64,000 nt of DNA from Nocardia concava NBRC 100430. GTDB taxonomy: Bacteria; Actinomycetota; Actinomycetes; Mycobacteriales; Mycobacteriaceae. Both the position numbers and the translations under genes were made by a program. The notes beneath the pieces are model-generated. The model was not told the origin of the DNA and ran no database searches. It saw nothing but the letters and a program-made list of their open reading frames with translations. The DNA is taken from positions 30,914-94,913 of the forward strand of contig NZ_BAFX01000065.1 of assembly GCF_000308815.1 (NCBI RefSeq), read 5' to 3'. This document shows positions 45,507 through 53,861 of the stretch, piece by piece (the first letter of the stretch is position 1; each line of letters opens with the position of its first letter).

Positions 45507-46250
45507 ATGTCGTTCTCCCGTCGGGTCGCGGTGCTCGCCGCGGCGCTCCTCGGCTGTGCCGTTCCGGCCGTCCCCGCGAATGCCGTCATCGGCGGCACCG
45601 AAACCACGACCGGTGACTATCCATGGCTCGCCGCGGTAGGCACGCCACTGTTCCTTTCCCGGGCCTCGGGCCAGTTCTGCGGTGGCGAGCTGATCGCGCC
45701 CGACCGGGTGCTCACGGCCGCGCACTGCGTGCAGCTCGCGCAGTTGCTGCCGCAGGCGCTGACCGTCACCTTCGATCGCAGCGATCTGAGCTCGCACGAG
45801 GGAACGACCGTGGCCGTCACGGCGGTTCGCCTGCATCCGGACTTCCGCGACGAGACCGTCGACGGCGTCGAGGTCTATCACCACGACCTCGCCGTCCTGA
45901 CCCTCGCGCACCCGCAGAATCGGCCGACAGCCCCGATCGCCGCGCCGTCGGGCCGGACCGCCACGGTGCTCGGCTGGGGCGGCACCTCCGACGGCGACGA
46001 GTCCAATACCGTGCTGCGGCGCGCGACCGTGCCGATGGTGTCGGACGCTGACTGCGCGGCCGCCTACCCGGGCGCGTTCGACGCCTCGGAGATGGTGTGC
46101 GCCGGTTCGACCGAGGCCGATACCGGCGAATTCGACAGCGGCGGGCCGCTACTCGTCGACGGGAAACTGGTCGGCATCACCTCGTGGGCGCGCGGAGCGG
46201 CCCTGGCCGGATATCCGGGCGTCTACGCGCGCATTCCCGCCGACTTCTGA
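45507..46250 (+). CDS. Secreted trypsin-like serine protease with altered oxyanion motif
   Basis: A 247-residue S1 family protein. A signal peptide (to about ANA, residue 25) is followed by the VIGGTETTTGDYPW activation site with no long propeptide. TAAHC holds the catalytic His, HHDLAVLTL the Asp and FDSGGPLL the Ser. The usual C-x-G-D-S-G-G-P reads G-E-F-D-S-G-G-P here: the Cys191 and Gly193 equivalents are replaced by Gly and Phe, which may reduce or alter activity. Asp189 (trypsin specificity) appears kept in EADTGE. It ends four bases from the convergent oxidoreductase gene. Confidence 0.85.
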   Translation: MSFSRRVAVLAAALLGCAVPAVPANAVIGGTETTTGDYPWLAAVGTPLFLSRASGQFCGGELIAPDRVLTAAHCVQLAQLLPQALTVTFDRSDLSSHEGTTVAVTAVRLHPDFRDETVDGVEVYHHDLAVLTLAHPQNRPTAPIAAPSGRTATVLGWGGTSDGDESNTVLRRATVPMVSDADCAAAYPGAFDASEMVCAGSTEADTGEFDSGGPLLVDGKLVGITSWARGAALAGYPGVYARIPADF

Positions 46251-46254
46251 GCCG

Positions 46255-47766
46255 TCACACCCGCGACACCGACTGGTCGAAGGCGAAGACCCCCTTCGGG
46301 TCGTAATGCTTGGCGATACCGCGTAGTCGGGAGGCGTTGTCGCCGTAATAGGCACTCGCCCAGTTGGATAGGCCGGGGTCGATGTAGTTGATGAAGGCCG
46401 TGTTCCCGATCAGGTCGCCGAGCCCGTCCCGCACCTCGTTCACCGCGGCGCGGGCTTCCGGGGTCGTGGCTCCGACGTAGATCTGGGCCGTCGCCAGCGC
46501 CCCGCGATACGGAAATGCGGTGTCCTTCGCGCCGATTCGCGCGGGTGCGCCCGACAGGCTGTCGAGCAGGATATCCATGCCCTGTCGACCGGTGAGCAGG
46601 GCGGTCAGGCGGCTCGGATCGGCGAGCGGCTTGGTCAGCACCCGCGACGACGCGGTGAACGACTCGCGGCCGAGCACTCCCCCGCCGTTCCAGTTCGGGC
46701 GGCACTGCTCCACCGAATAGTTCGCGCAGCCACCGAAATACATCATGGCGGAGAGGTAGTCCTTCGATAGCGAATACCTGTTGGTCGGTTGAGTCTTGGT
46801 GGCGGCGACCAGTTTGTCGACAAGCGCGTTCAGATTGCTCTCGGAGCCGACATAGCAGCCGTTGATGCGGCAGGTCGGCGGGCTGCCCGCGGAAATGCCT
46901 AGGGTGGACCAGAATTCGTCAGGGGCCGAGGCCGTGAAGGTCTGCCAGGCGGCCAGCACGTCGGTCAGCGATCCGGCCGGGAAGCGGACCTGGAAGACCG
47001 CCAGTTGCGGTGCGGCGACGGTGCGGAAGGTGAACGAGGTGACGATGCCGAAGTTGCCGCCACCGCCGCCGCGCAGCGCCCAGAACAGGTCGGGTTCGGA
47101 GTCCGCCGAGGCGGTCCGCAGTGTCCCGTCGGCGGTGACCACCTGCGCCGAAACCAGGTTGTCACAGGTCAATCCGTACTTTCCGGTCAGCACGCCGATG
47201 CCGCCGCCGAGGGTCAGGCCGGAGATGCCGACGGTCGGGCAGGAACCGGCAGGTAGGCATCGGCCCGCCTGTGCCAGACCCGAGTACACGTCCATCAGTC
47301 GGGTGCCCGCACCGATCACCGCGGTCCCGTCCGGCTTCACCTCGACACCGGTCATGCCACCCAGATCCACGACCAATCCGTTATCGGGCGTCGAATACCC
47401 GCCGTAGCTGTGCCCGCCACTGCGCGCCGCCACCGGAATCCGCGCGCTCGCAGCGACATTCACGCAGGTCTGCACATCGGAAGCACCGGCGACCCGCGCC
47501 ACTGCCGCGGGCTGTCTGGTGTCGAAGGCCGGGTTGAAGGCCAACTTGGCCGTCGAATAGCCCGAATCGGACGGCAAATTCAGCGTCCCCGCGAGGCGCT
47601 GCCGCAACCCTCCCCAATCCACCTGCCCCGCAGGCGGTTCCGATGTCGGTGTCGCTGTCGGTTCCGCGGCGGGAGCCTGCGGCTCACACCCGGTCGCCGA
47701 CCCGAGCGCCGCCAAGCCGACGCCGACTCCGGCCGCCCGCAGCAGATTTCGCCGATTGAACGCCAT
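46255..47766 (-). CDS. Secreted FAD-linked oxidoreductase, berberine-bridge (BBE) type
   Basis: A 503-residue flavoprotein. The N-terminus NRRNLLRAAG fits a Tat signal, and SATGC is a lipobox-like site, so it is probably exported folded and perhaps lipid-anchored. The PCMH-type FAD domain has AARSGGHSYGGYS (His for 8-alpha attachment) and GSCPTVGISGLTLGGGIG (Cys for 6-S attachment), so bicovalent FAD is expected. The C-terminal BBE motif is AYYGDNASRLRGIAKHYDPKGVF in outline. Such enzymes oxidise sugars or alcohols. GGGGGAGG precedes the ATG. Confidence 0.88.
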   Translation of the reverse strand: MAFNRRNLLRAAGVGVGLAALGSATGCEPQAPAAEPTATPTSEPPAGQVDWGGLRQRLAGTLNLPSDSGYSTAKLAFNPAFDTRQPAAVARVAGASDVQTCVNVAASARIPVAARSGGHSYGGYSTPDNGLVVDLGGMTGVEVKPDGTAVIGAGTRLMDVYSGLAQAGRCLPAGSCPTVGISGLTLGGGIGVLTGKYGLTCDNLVSAQVVTADGTLRTASADSEPDLFWALRGGGGGNFGIVTSFTFRTVAAPQLAVFQVRFPAGSLTDVLAAWQTFTASAPDEFWSTLGISAGSPPTCRINGCYVGSESNLNALVDKLVAATKTQPTNRYSLSKDYLSAMMYFGGCANYSVEQCRPNWNGGGVLGRESFTASSRVLTKPLADPSRLTALLTGRQGMDILLDSLSGAPARIGAKDTAFPYRGALATAQIYVGATTPEARAAVNEVRDGLGDLIGNTAFINYIDPGLSNWASAYYGDNASRLRGIAKHYDPKGVFAFDQSVSRV

Positions 47767-47869
47767 ACTGGCGCACCTCCCCCGAGGTAATTGCCCGGCC
47801 ACCTCCAGTCTGCCGGGCACACACGAACCACTCCAACGGTCCGTTATCGCGACCTTGAAAGGTCGCGTT

Positions 47870-48469
47870 TCACTCGGCCAGGAGGCCGTCGGCCAGACGT
47901 GCCCAATCAGCGAGAACCTGCTTGCGCCGCAATCGATCCCGACCCACCATCTCGTCGAGCGTGGCACCGCGCACCAGGTTGATCGTGAGCCAGAACGCGG
48001 ACTCGAGACGGTCTCGCGACACGTCGATGAAGCGCCCGCACGCGTCGAGCAGCTCGACGGTCAGATCGTGTTGCACGCGCAGCATGTTCCGCCGCAACTC
48101 ACGGTCATTGGCGATGCCGACGTACAACTCGACCGCGGCCTTGCCCAGCTTTCCCGCGAACGGCGCGGTCACCAGCTCGACGAGCACCTCGCCCGCCGAC
48201 GACTCCCCCGGCAGCGTCCGCTCGCGCCGCTGCAATGCCTCCCGCTGCCGCAGCGTCAGATGCTCGATGGTCTGGGCGAACAGCTCCTGCCGCGTGTGGA
48301 AGTGGTGCAGCTGCGCACCGCGGGTGACACCGGCCCGCGCGGTGATGTCGGCGATGGACGCGCTGGCGTACCCCACCTCGGCCAGGCTGTCGATCGCCGC
48401 GTCCAGCAGCAGCGCACGGGTGCGGAGACTCTTCTCCTGATGCTTGTTCGGGGGCAGACCGGATACCAC
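47870..48469 (-). CDS. TetR family regulator of the adjacent acyl-CoA dehydrogenase
   Basis: A 199-residue repressor with HTH at about residues 30-60 (ASIADITARAGVTRGAQLHHF) and a helical effector domain. The GTG at 48469 is the start used; another start a few codons inside is possible. It is divergent from an acyl-CoA dehydrogenase gene, with 75 bases between, and a 26-bp operator fills the centre of the gap. An acyl-CoA or fatty-acid effector is the natural guess. Confidence 0.88.
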   Translation of the reverse strand: MVSGLPPNKHQEKSLRTRALLLDAAIDSLAEVGYASASIADITARAGVTRGAQLHHFHTRQELFAQTIEHLTLRQREALQRRERTLPGESSAGEVLVELVTAPFAGKLGKAAVELYVGIANDRELRRNMLRVQHDLTVELLDACGRFIDVSRDRLESAFWLTINLVRGATLDEMVGRDRLRRKQVLADWARLADGLLAE

Positions 48470-48493
48470 CCGGTCAGCTTAGCGGTTTCTCGA

Positions 48494-48519
48494 AATTGCG
48501 TGCACCCTTGCACGCAATT
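48494..48519. promoter_or_regulatory. 26-bp TetR-type operator
   Basis: AATTGCGTGCA at 48494-48504 and its perfect complement TGCACGCAATT at 48509-48519 are separated by CCCT. The element sits between the divergent TetR and acyl-CoA dehydrogenase starts, 26 bases from each, where it can control both. Confidence 0.75.
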
Positions 48520-48544
48520 GGGTGTCGGTCGTAATGTGACGACC

Positions 48545-49687
48545 ATGCCCGTCGATCGCCTGCTGCCCACGACCGAAGCCCGCGACCTCATCGAGCTCAC
48601 CCGCGATATCGCGAACAAGGTGCTCGAGCCGAATGTCGTCGAGTACGAGAAGCAGGGGCGCTATCCGGCCGAGGCGTTCCGGGCGCTCGGCGCGGCGGGG
48701 CTGCTGAGCCTGCCGTATCCGGAGGAGTTCGGCGGGGGCGGGCAGCCGTACGAGGTGTATCTGCAGGTGCTCGAGGAGTTGGGCGCGCGGTGGGCGGCGG
48801 TCGCGGTGGCCGTCAGCGTGCACAGCCTGTCGTGTCATCCGCTGTTCGCCTACGGTACCGACGAGCAGAAGCAGCGCTGGCTGCCGGAAATGCTGTCGGG
48901 CAGTCTGATCGGCGCGTACAGCCTCTCGGAGTCACATGCCGGATCCGATGCGGCCGCGCTGCGCTGCCGGGCGGTCGAGGCCGACGGCGGCTACCGCATC
49001 ACCGGCACCAAGGCGTGGATCACCAACGGCGGCAAGGCCGATTACTACACCCTGTTCGCCCGCACCGGCGAAGGCTCCCGCGGCATCTCCTGCTTCCTGG
49101 TGCCCGCCGACACCGAAGGGCTCTCCTTCAGTAAGCCCGAGGAGAAGATGGGCCTGCGCGCGGTCCCGACCACCAGCGCCGCCTACGACGACGCCTTCGT
49201 CCCCGCCGACCGCCTGCTCGGCGCACCCGGCCAGGGCCTCCCGATCGCCTTCAGCGCCTTGGACTCCGGCCGCCTCGGCATCGCCGCGGTCGCCACCGGC
49301 ATCGCCCAGCGCGCCCTCGACGACGCCGTCGCCTACGCCAAGGACCGAGAAGCCTTCGGCCGCCCCATCATCGACCACCAGGGCCTCGGCTTCCTCCTCG
49401 CCGATATGGCCGCCGCCGTCGGCTCCGCCCGCGCCACCTACCTCGACGCCGCCCGCCGCCGCGACGCCGGCCTCCCCTACTCCCGCCACGCCAGCATCGC
49501 CAAACTAACCGCCACCGACGCCGCCATGAAGGTCACCACCGACGCCGTCCAGGTCTTCGGCGGCTACGGCTACACCCAGGACTTCCCCGTCGAGCGCTAC
49601 ATGCGCGAAGCCAAGATCACCCAAATCTTCGAGGGCACCAACCAAATCCAGCGCCTGGTCATCGCCCGCAGCCTGGCGAGCGAATGA
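48545..49687 (+). CDS. Acyl-CoA dehydrogenase
   Basis: FAD-dependent alpha,beta-desaturation of an acyl-CoA thioester, 380 residues. YSLSESHAGSDAAAL and KAWITNGGKADYYTLFART are the FAD/substrate signatures, and ISCFLVPADTEGLSF and MGLRAVPTTSAAYDD follow. The C-terminal QVFGGYGYTQDFPVERYMREAKITQIFEGTNQ contains, in outline, the family motif with the expected catalytic Glu in FEGTN. The ATG at 48545 lies just after a TetR operator. It converges with the hydrolase gene with no gap at all between the stops. Confidence 0.94.
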   Translation: MPVDRLLPTTEARDLIELTRDIANKVLEPNVVEYEKQGRYPAEAFRALGAAGLLSLPYPEEFGGGGQPYEVYLQVLEELGARWAAVAVAVSVHSLSCHPLFAYGTDEQKQRWLPEMLSGSLIGAYSLSESHAGSDAAALRCRAVEADGGYRITGTKAWITNGGKADYYTLFARTGEGSRGISCFLVPADTEGLSFSKPEEKMGLRAVPTTSAAYDDAFVPADRLLGAPGQGLPIAFSALDSGRLGIAAVATGIAQRALDDAVAYAKDREAFGRPIIDHQGLGFLLADMAAAVGSARATYLDAARRRDAGLPYSRHASIAKLTATDAAMKVTTDAVQVFGGYGYTQDFPVERYMREAKITQIFEGTNQIQRLVIARSLASE

Positions 49688-50629
49688 TCAGCGCAGGAAC
49701 TCGCTGATTCTCGGGATCGCCGCGGCCGGGCAGTCCTCGTGCACCGCATGACCACACCCGGGCAGGACCACTGCCTCCGCGCGGGGTATGCGGTGCGCCA
49801 GCCGGTCCGCCTGCGAGGACGGCAACCACTGATCGTCGCCACCCCAGAGCACCAGGGTCGGTACGTCGATTCGGGACAGTCCGGCGTCGGTCAGCCGGTA
49901 GTCGAGCTTCCGCCACAGGGCCAGGAAGCCGTCGCGGTTCGCGGGGCGGGAGAACGGCGGATACAGCTCGTCGATCATGTCGTCGGTGACGAGTTCCTTG
50001 CGGGAGAACGTGCCTCGGATATTGTCCGCGTAGAACGAGCGGTCGGTGAGCCCGGTGGCCACCTCACCGAGCAACGGGGTCGTGAAAAGCGGTGTGACGG
50101 GCGCCTTTTCCGCGTCCAGTCCAGGAGAGTCCAGCACCGCGAGGCGGTCGACCCGTTCCGGATGGTGTTCGGCGAAGTACAGACTCCAGGCGCCACCCCA
50201 CGAGTGCCCGACCAGCGTCGTGCGCTGCACGCCGACCGCGTCCAGGAAGGTCTGGATGGCCGTGTCCATGGCGGGCAGGTCGTACGCGAAACCGGTGTCG
50301 TGCAATTCGGTGTAGCCCTGACTGGGCAGGTCGACCGCGTAGACGGTGTGTTCACGCGCGAGTTCGGGCACCACATCTCGCCAGGAGTAGCCCCACAGCC
50401 CGCCGCCCGCGATCAGCACGACGGGGGATCCGCTACCGGAGACCGCGTAGTGGAAGCGCGCGAGATCAGTGTCGGCGTAACGGGATTCGACGCGATTCAG
50501 GTAATGCGAGGGCGTATCACCGTTGGACGGCTCACCCGCACCGGCGACCGGAATCGCGGAGGTGAACAGCGGCATCAACGTGACGGCGAGCCCGAGAGTC
50601 ACGCGCCGGAATCGAAGGGTGGATCGCAT
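49688..50629 (-). CDS. Secreted alpha/beta hydrolase
   Basis: A 313-residue hydrolase with an N-terminal signal peptide (basic start RSTLRFRR, hydrophobic TLGLAVTLMPLFTS, cleavage near VAGA). The core shows VVLIAGGGLWGYSW, the nucleophile elbow VGHSWGGAWSLYF, LVLWGGDDQWLP with the catalytic Asp, and LPGCGHAVHEDCP with the catalytic His. Epoxide hydrolase, esterase and haloperoxidase-like activities are all possible for this fold. CGGAG is found before the ATG at 50629. Confidence 0.85.
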   Translation of the reverse strand: MRSTLRFRRVTLGLAVTLMPLFTSAIPVAGAGEPSNGDTPSHYLNRVESRYADTDLARFHYAVSGSGSPVVLIAGGGLWGYSWRDVVPELAREHTVYAVDLPSQGYTELHDTGFAYDLPAMDTAIQTFLDAVGVQRTTLVGHSWGGAWSLYFAEHHPERVDRLAVLDSPGLDAEKAPVTPLFTTPLLGEVATGLTDRSFYADNIRGTFSRKELVTDDMIDELYPPFSRPANRDGFLALWRKLDYRLTDAGLSRIDVPTLVLWGGDDQWLPSSQADRLAHRIPRAEAVVLPGCGHAVHEDCPAAAIPRISEFLR

Positions 50630-50727
50630 GGGGTGCTCCGTGAGGTTTGTGCGAATGTCTTCGATCGAGGACGGCACAGCACCCACGAATGTGACGGCAT
50701 GTGAGCCGCTTCACCGGCACCCGGGTG

Positions 50728-51354
50728 TTACGTCGCTGAGCGGCGGGCGGCCAGGAAGAGGTCGTGTTCCGGGATGGCGGCGGGGTGGTCGGGGAGGAAT
50801 TCGACCACTCGGTCGCGGAGGATTTTCAGGCCCGTGTCGGTGAGTAGGCGGTGGAAGTGTTCGGGTGGGTAGCTGCTGACTGTGACCGGCTGGCCCATGA
50901 ATTCGATGTCGAGGGACTCGACGTCGGCGGGGACGGTGGCGAAGAGGAAGATGCCGCCGGGGGCGAGCCAGTTCGCGAATTTCAGTAGGGCGGTGTCGAT
51001 TTCGGCGCGGGTGAGTTGCAGGAGGGGGAAGAAGGCGATGATCGCGTCCCAGGTTCCGGGTGGGTAGGACAGGGTGCGGAGGTCGGCTACCTCGAAATGG
51101 GCTGCGGGGACTTGGGTTCGGGCGATCTCGATCATCTTCGGGGAGACGTCGAAGCCGGTGACGTCGTGGCCGGCGGCGGTCAGGATCTCGGCGGTCGGGC
51201 GGCCGGTGCCGCAGCCGACGTCGAGGACCTTCGCCTTGTCCGGTAGTTCGGTGAGGAGCCATTCGAGTTCCTCGCGCTGGGCGGTGAGGCCCGCGAAGGC
51301 GTCTTCGTAGTCCTTGCCCAGCTCGTCGAACACTTCGGCCGCCGAAAGTCCCAT
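50728..51354 (-). CDS. SAM-dependent methyltransferase (class I)
   Basis: A 208-residue methyltransferase. KVLDVGCGTGRPTAEIL is motif I, DVTGFDVSPKMIEIA is motif II, and WDAIIAFFPLLQL with LAPGGIFLFATVP completes the Rossmann-like fold. The preceding residues FDELGKDYEDAFAG resemble small-molecule methyltransferases of the Methyltransf_25 type. The acceptor is unknown. The start ATG at 51354 is followed by a normal N-terminus. Confidence 0.87.
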   Translation of the reverse strand: MGLSAAEVFDELGKDYEDAFAGLTAQREELEWLLTELPDKAKVLDVGCGTGRPTAEILTAAGHDVTGFDVSPKMIEIARTQVPAAHFEVADLRTLSYPPGTWDAIIAFFPLLQLTRAEIDTALLKFANWLAPGGIFLFATVPADVESLDIEFMGQPVTVSSYPPEHFHRLLTDTGLKILRDRVVEFLPDHPAAIPEHDLFLAARRSAT

Positions 51355-51409
51355 GGCGGCAACGGTAATCGACCGGGTGATCCGGGGCGATGCGAAAGCG
51401 GCGGATCGG

Positions 51410-51988
51410 CTAGTTGCGGCCGAACCAGCGGCGCCAGCCGGTCGGGCGCTCGGGCTCGTCGTCGGGATCATGGAAGGAGACATTGACCTGCGCGCCGACC
51501 GGGATGAAGCGGACCTGGTCGTGCAGCTGGCCCGCCATGCCCACCGAGGTGACGAAATCCCTCACGTGCACATTGTCAGGCCCCTCCTCACCACCGAGTA
51601 CGACCGGATGACCCAGGTCGTAGATCTCGGAGTCGTTCGGGGTCAGGCCCTGCCTGGCGGCCGCGACCGCGAGCATGGCTCGCAGGTAGTCGTCCTGGCC
51701 CGCCGAGGTCTGCAGTTCAGCGTTGCATTCGTCGAGCGATTCCCACTCGCGAGTGATCTTCCCCCAGAACACATCCAGGTACCAGACACCGTCGCCACCG
51801 ATGAAGAAGACATCCCCGAAGGGCGAGGTGAACACCGGCGCCAGCCCCTCCACCCCGATCCACGCCCAGGTCTGCAATGCGTACCGATACTGCTCGGGCG
51901 TGAACCGGCGCACCAACTCGACTTCCACCACGAATCGGACATTACCCGAGAGCCGCTGCGCCCCAGCGAATATCGCGGATCGCGTCAC
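51410..51988 (-). CDS. Hypothetical protein, possibly DUF1851/Tdi1-like
   Basis: A 192-residue acidic protein. FTSPFGDVFFIGGDGVWYLDVFWGKITREW is, in outline, the feature of T6SS-immunity Tdi1/DUF1851 domains (a beta-rich GDVFxxxxG followed by LD). The later part DLGHPVVLGGEEGPDNVHVRDF is less familiar. GTG at 51988 overlaps the stop of the upstream monooxygenase (GTGA); an internal GTG at 51931 would also give a complete domain. There is no toxin partner nearby, so an immunity role is not supported. Confidence 0.55.
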   Translation of the reverse strand: MTRSAIFAGAQRLSGNVRFVVEVELVRRFTPEQYRYALQTWAWIGVEGLAPVFTSPFGDVFFIGGDGVWYLDVFWGKITREWESLDECNAELQTSAGQDDYLRAMLAVAAARQGLTPNDSEIYDLGHPVVLGGEEGPDNVHVRDFVTSVGMAGQLHDQVRFIPVGAQVNVSFHDPDDEPERPTGWRRWFGRN

Positions 51989-53205
51989 GACTGCTCGACC
52001 GGCTGATCCCAGTCGATGACGAAGCGGTGGACGGGGCCGAACATTTTCTCCGGCTTCAGGAAGGTGCGGGTCGCGATCGGCATGATCAGGCCGAACAGGG
52101 CCTTGGCCACCGGGCCGGAGGTCTTGCCGTTGTTGGTCTTGGCGGCGTTGTCGGAGATGTCCTCGACGCGCGGGCGGCGCAGGCGCTCGTAGGCGGCGAA
52201 AGCGGCGGTGGGGTCCGGGATGTCGCGCAGGCAGCGGGCCAATTCGATCGCGGACTCGATGGCCAGCGAGGCGCCCTGACCCGAGCTCGACGACGGGGCG
52301 TGCACGGCGTCGCCCAGCAGCACCACCCGGCCGCGGAACCAGTTGGGGACGTGCGGCATCCGCTCCATCGGGCCGGTGATGATCATGTCGTCCACGCTGG
52401 TCTCGGCGAAGAGCCGCTCGCCCGGGGTATCGCCGATGTGGGCCGCGCGCAACTTGTTCAGCCATTCCTCGGCGGGGACGGCCTTCGCCTCGGCCAGGGT
52501 CATGGGCTCGGCCTGCGGGAAGTTGCTGAAGAAAACGTGCTTACCGTCAGGCTGCCGCCAGTAGCCGTAGAAGGCGCGCTTGCCGAAGGCGAAGTGCATG
52601 GCGTCGATATCGCCCTTGCCGCCGTCGGAAAGCCTTCCGTCCGGGGTGAATTCGCCGAACCCGAAGCTCATCAGGCCGGTGTACTCCGGGCCGGGGGCCT
52701 GCGGGTCGATAAGGGTGCGCACGGTGGAGTGGATGCCGTCCGCGCCGATGAGGATGTCGCCCTCGGCGGTGGTGCCGTCGGCGAATCGGGCGATGACGCC
52801 GGTGTCGGTCTGCTCGGTATCGATCAGCCGCTTGCCGTGTTCGATGGTGATGCCGTTGGTGATCGCGTGGTCGTGCAGCACCCGGAACAGATCGGCGCGC
52901 AGCATGGTGCAGCTCGGCGGCAGGCCGGGAAGGGTGTCGACCTGCATCAGCTTCCGCCCGGAGCCGGTCTCCATGATCATGCTGTGCAGCGGGTGACCGG
53001 CCGACCGGACCAGCTTGTCCGCGCCGATGATCACCAGTGCCGCAAGGCCGTTCGGCGCCACAGTGAGCATCGCGCCCGCGTCGACCGCGGCGGTCTCGTA
53101 GGCCTCGAAGACCGTCGCCTCGATGCCCGCCTTCCGAAGTGCCAGCGCCGCAACCGGTCCCGCGATGCCGCCGCCGATGACCAGTGCCTTCTTGATGCCG
53201 TTCAT
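51985..53205 (-). CDS. FAD-dependent monooxygenase (PHBH/TetX fold)
   Basis: A 406-residue class A flavin hydroxylase. ALVIGGGIAGPVAALALRKAG is the FAD-binding entry, ADLFRVLHDHA the RxxL-type segment, LIGADGIHSTVR the DG motif, and VVLLGDAVHAPSSSSGQGASLA the GD motif. It differs clearly from the first such enzyme at 4581. Three 15-base-phased repeats of an ACTAGTTG-like motif lie 49-87 bases before the ATG, suggesting repressor control, but no regulator gene is adjacent. The stop overlaps the start of a hypothetical gene. Confidence 0.87.
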   Translation of the reverse strand: MNGIKKALVIGGGIAGPVAALALRKAGIEATVFEAYETAAVDAGAMLTVAPNGLAALVIIGADKLVRSAGHPLHSMIMETGSGRKLMQVDTLPGLPPSCTMLRADLFRVLHDHAITNGITIEHGKRLIDTEQTDTGVIARFADGTTAEGDILIGADGIHSTVRTLIDPQAPGPEYTGLMSFGFGEFTPDGRLSDGGKGDIDAMHFAFGKRAFYGYWRQPDGKHVFFSNFPQAEPMTLAEAKAVPAEEWLNKLRAAHIGDTPGERLFAETSVDDMIITGPMERMPHVPNWFRGRVVLLGDAVHAPSSSSGQGASLAIESAIELARCLRDIPDPTAAFAAYERLRRPRVEDISDNAAKTNNGKTSGPVAKALFGLIMPIATRTFLKPEKMFGPVHRFVIDWDQPVEQS

Positions 53206-53253
53206 GACTGTCGCCTTCCGAGAAATCCCGTTCGATCGCCCTCACGATCTCTG

Positions 53254-53292
53254 GGCAATAGTATCCAGACAACTAGTCTCTTGGCAACTAGT
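53254..53292 (-). repeat. Three direct repeats of ACTAGTTGyC with 15-bp period
   Basis: On the minus strand ACTAGTTGCC (53283-53292), ACTAGTTGTC (53268-53277) and the shorter ACTATTGCC (53254-53262) begin exactly 15 bases apart. TAGT...ACTA inverted symmetry also links neighbouring copies. The block lies in the promoter region of the flavin monooxygenase and is a likely operator. Confidence 0.6.
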
Positions 53293-53308
53293 TTCAAGCA
53301 TAAAAAGA

Positions 53309-53341
53309 GGGCCTCACCGGGGAGACACCCCGGTGAGGCCC
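53309..53341 (-). terminator. Rho-independent terminator of msrB-msrA
   Basis: A perfect 14-bp stem (GGGCCTCACCGGGG at 53309-53322 with its complement at 53328-53341) and five-base loop is followed on the minus strand by a T run (CTCTTTTTATG). It sits eight bases after the msrA stop. Confidence 0.88.
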
Positions 53342-53348
53342 GTGAGAT

Positions 53349-53861
53349 TTACGCCGTGGCCTGGCGCTTCGGCAGCTTCCAGCCCGGCCGCGGGAAGTGG
53401 CAGGTGTAGCCGTCCGGGTAGCGCAGCAGGTAGTCCTGGTGCTCCGGCTCGGCATCCCAGAAGGCGCTGGCCGGGGTCACCTCGGTGACCACCTTGCCGG
53501 GCCACAGGCCCGAGGCGTCGACGTCGGCGATGGTGTCCTCGGCGACCCGCTTCTGCTCGTCATCGAGATAGAAGATGGCGGAGCGGTAGCTGGACCCGAT
53601 GTCGTTGCCCTGCCGGTCCTTGGTGCTCGGATCGTGGATCTGGAAGAAGAACTCCAGCAGCGCACGGTAATCCGTCTGCGCCGGGTCGTATTCGATCTCC
53701 ACGGCCTCGGCGTGCCCGGGGTGATTGCGGTAGGTCGGATGGTCGTTGCGTCCGCCCGTGTAGCCGACCCGGGTCGAGACCACACCCGGCTGCCGCCGGA
53801 TCAGATCCTGCATGCCCCAGAAACATCCACCGGCCAGAATCGCCTTACGCGTGTCGGTCAC
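53349..53861 (-). CDS. msrA: Peptide methionine-S-sulfoxide reductase MsrA
   Basis: Repairs the S-diastereomer of methionine sulfoxide. [10 protein letters not shown] contains the catalytic Cys near residue 13; [25 protein letters not shown] and [23 protein letters not shown] (in outline) are full family signatures; 170 residues. It overlaps msrB by four bases (GTGA) and is the second gene of the pair. A strong terminator follows. Confidence 0.96.
   Translation of the reverse strand: MTDTRKAILAGGCFWGMQDLIRRQPGVVSTRVGYTGGRNDHPTYRNHPGHAEAVEIEYDPAQTDYRALLEFFFQIHDPSTKDRQGNDIGSSYRSAIFYLDDEQKRVAEDTIADVDASGLWPGKVVTEVTPASAFWDAEPEHQDYLLRYPDGYTCHFPRPGWKLPKRQATA

Noticed and set aside
47756..48544. Plus-strand N-terminal extension of the acyl-CoA dehydrogenase
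   Set aside because: The frame is open, but it is antisense to the TetR gene. The ATG at 48545, right after the operator, gives a normal-length enzyme.
51410..51988. T6SS toxin-immunity system
   Set aside because: The domain resemblance is weak, and there is no toxin or secretion gene in the neighbourhood.
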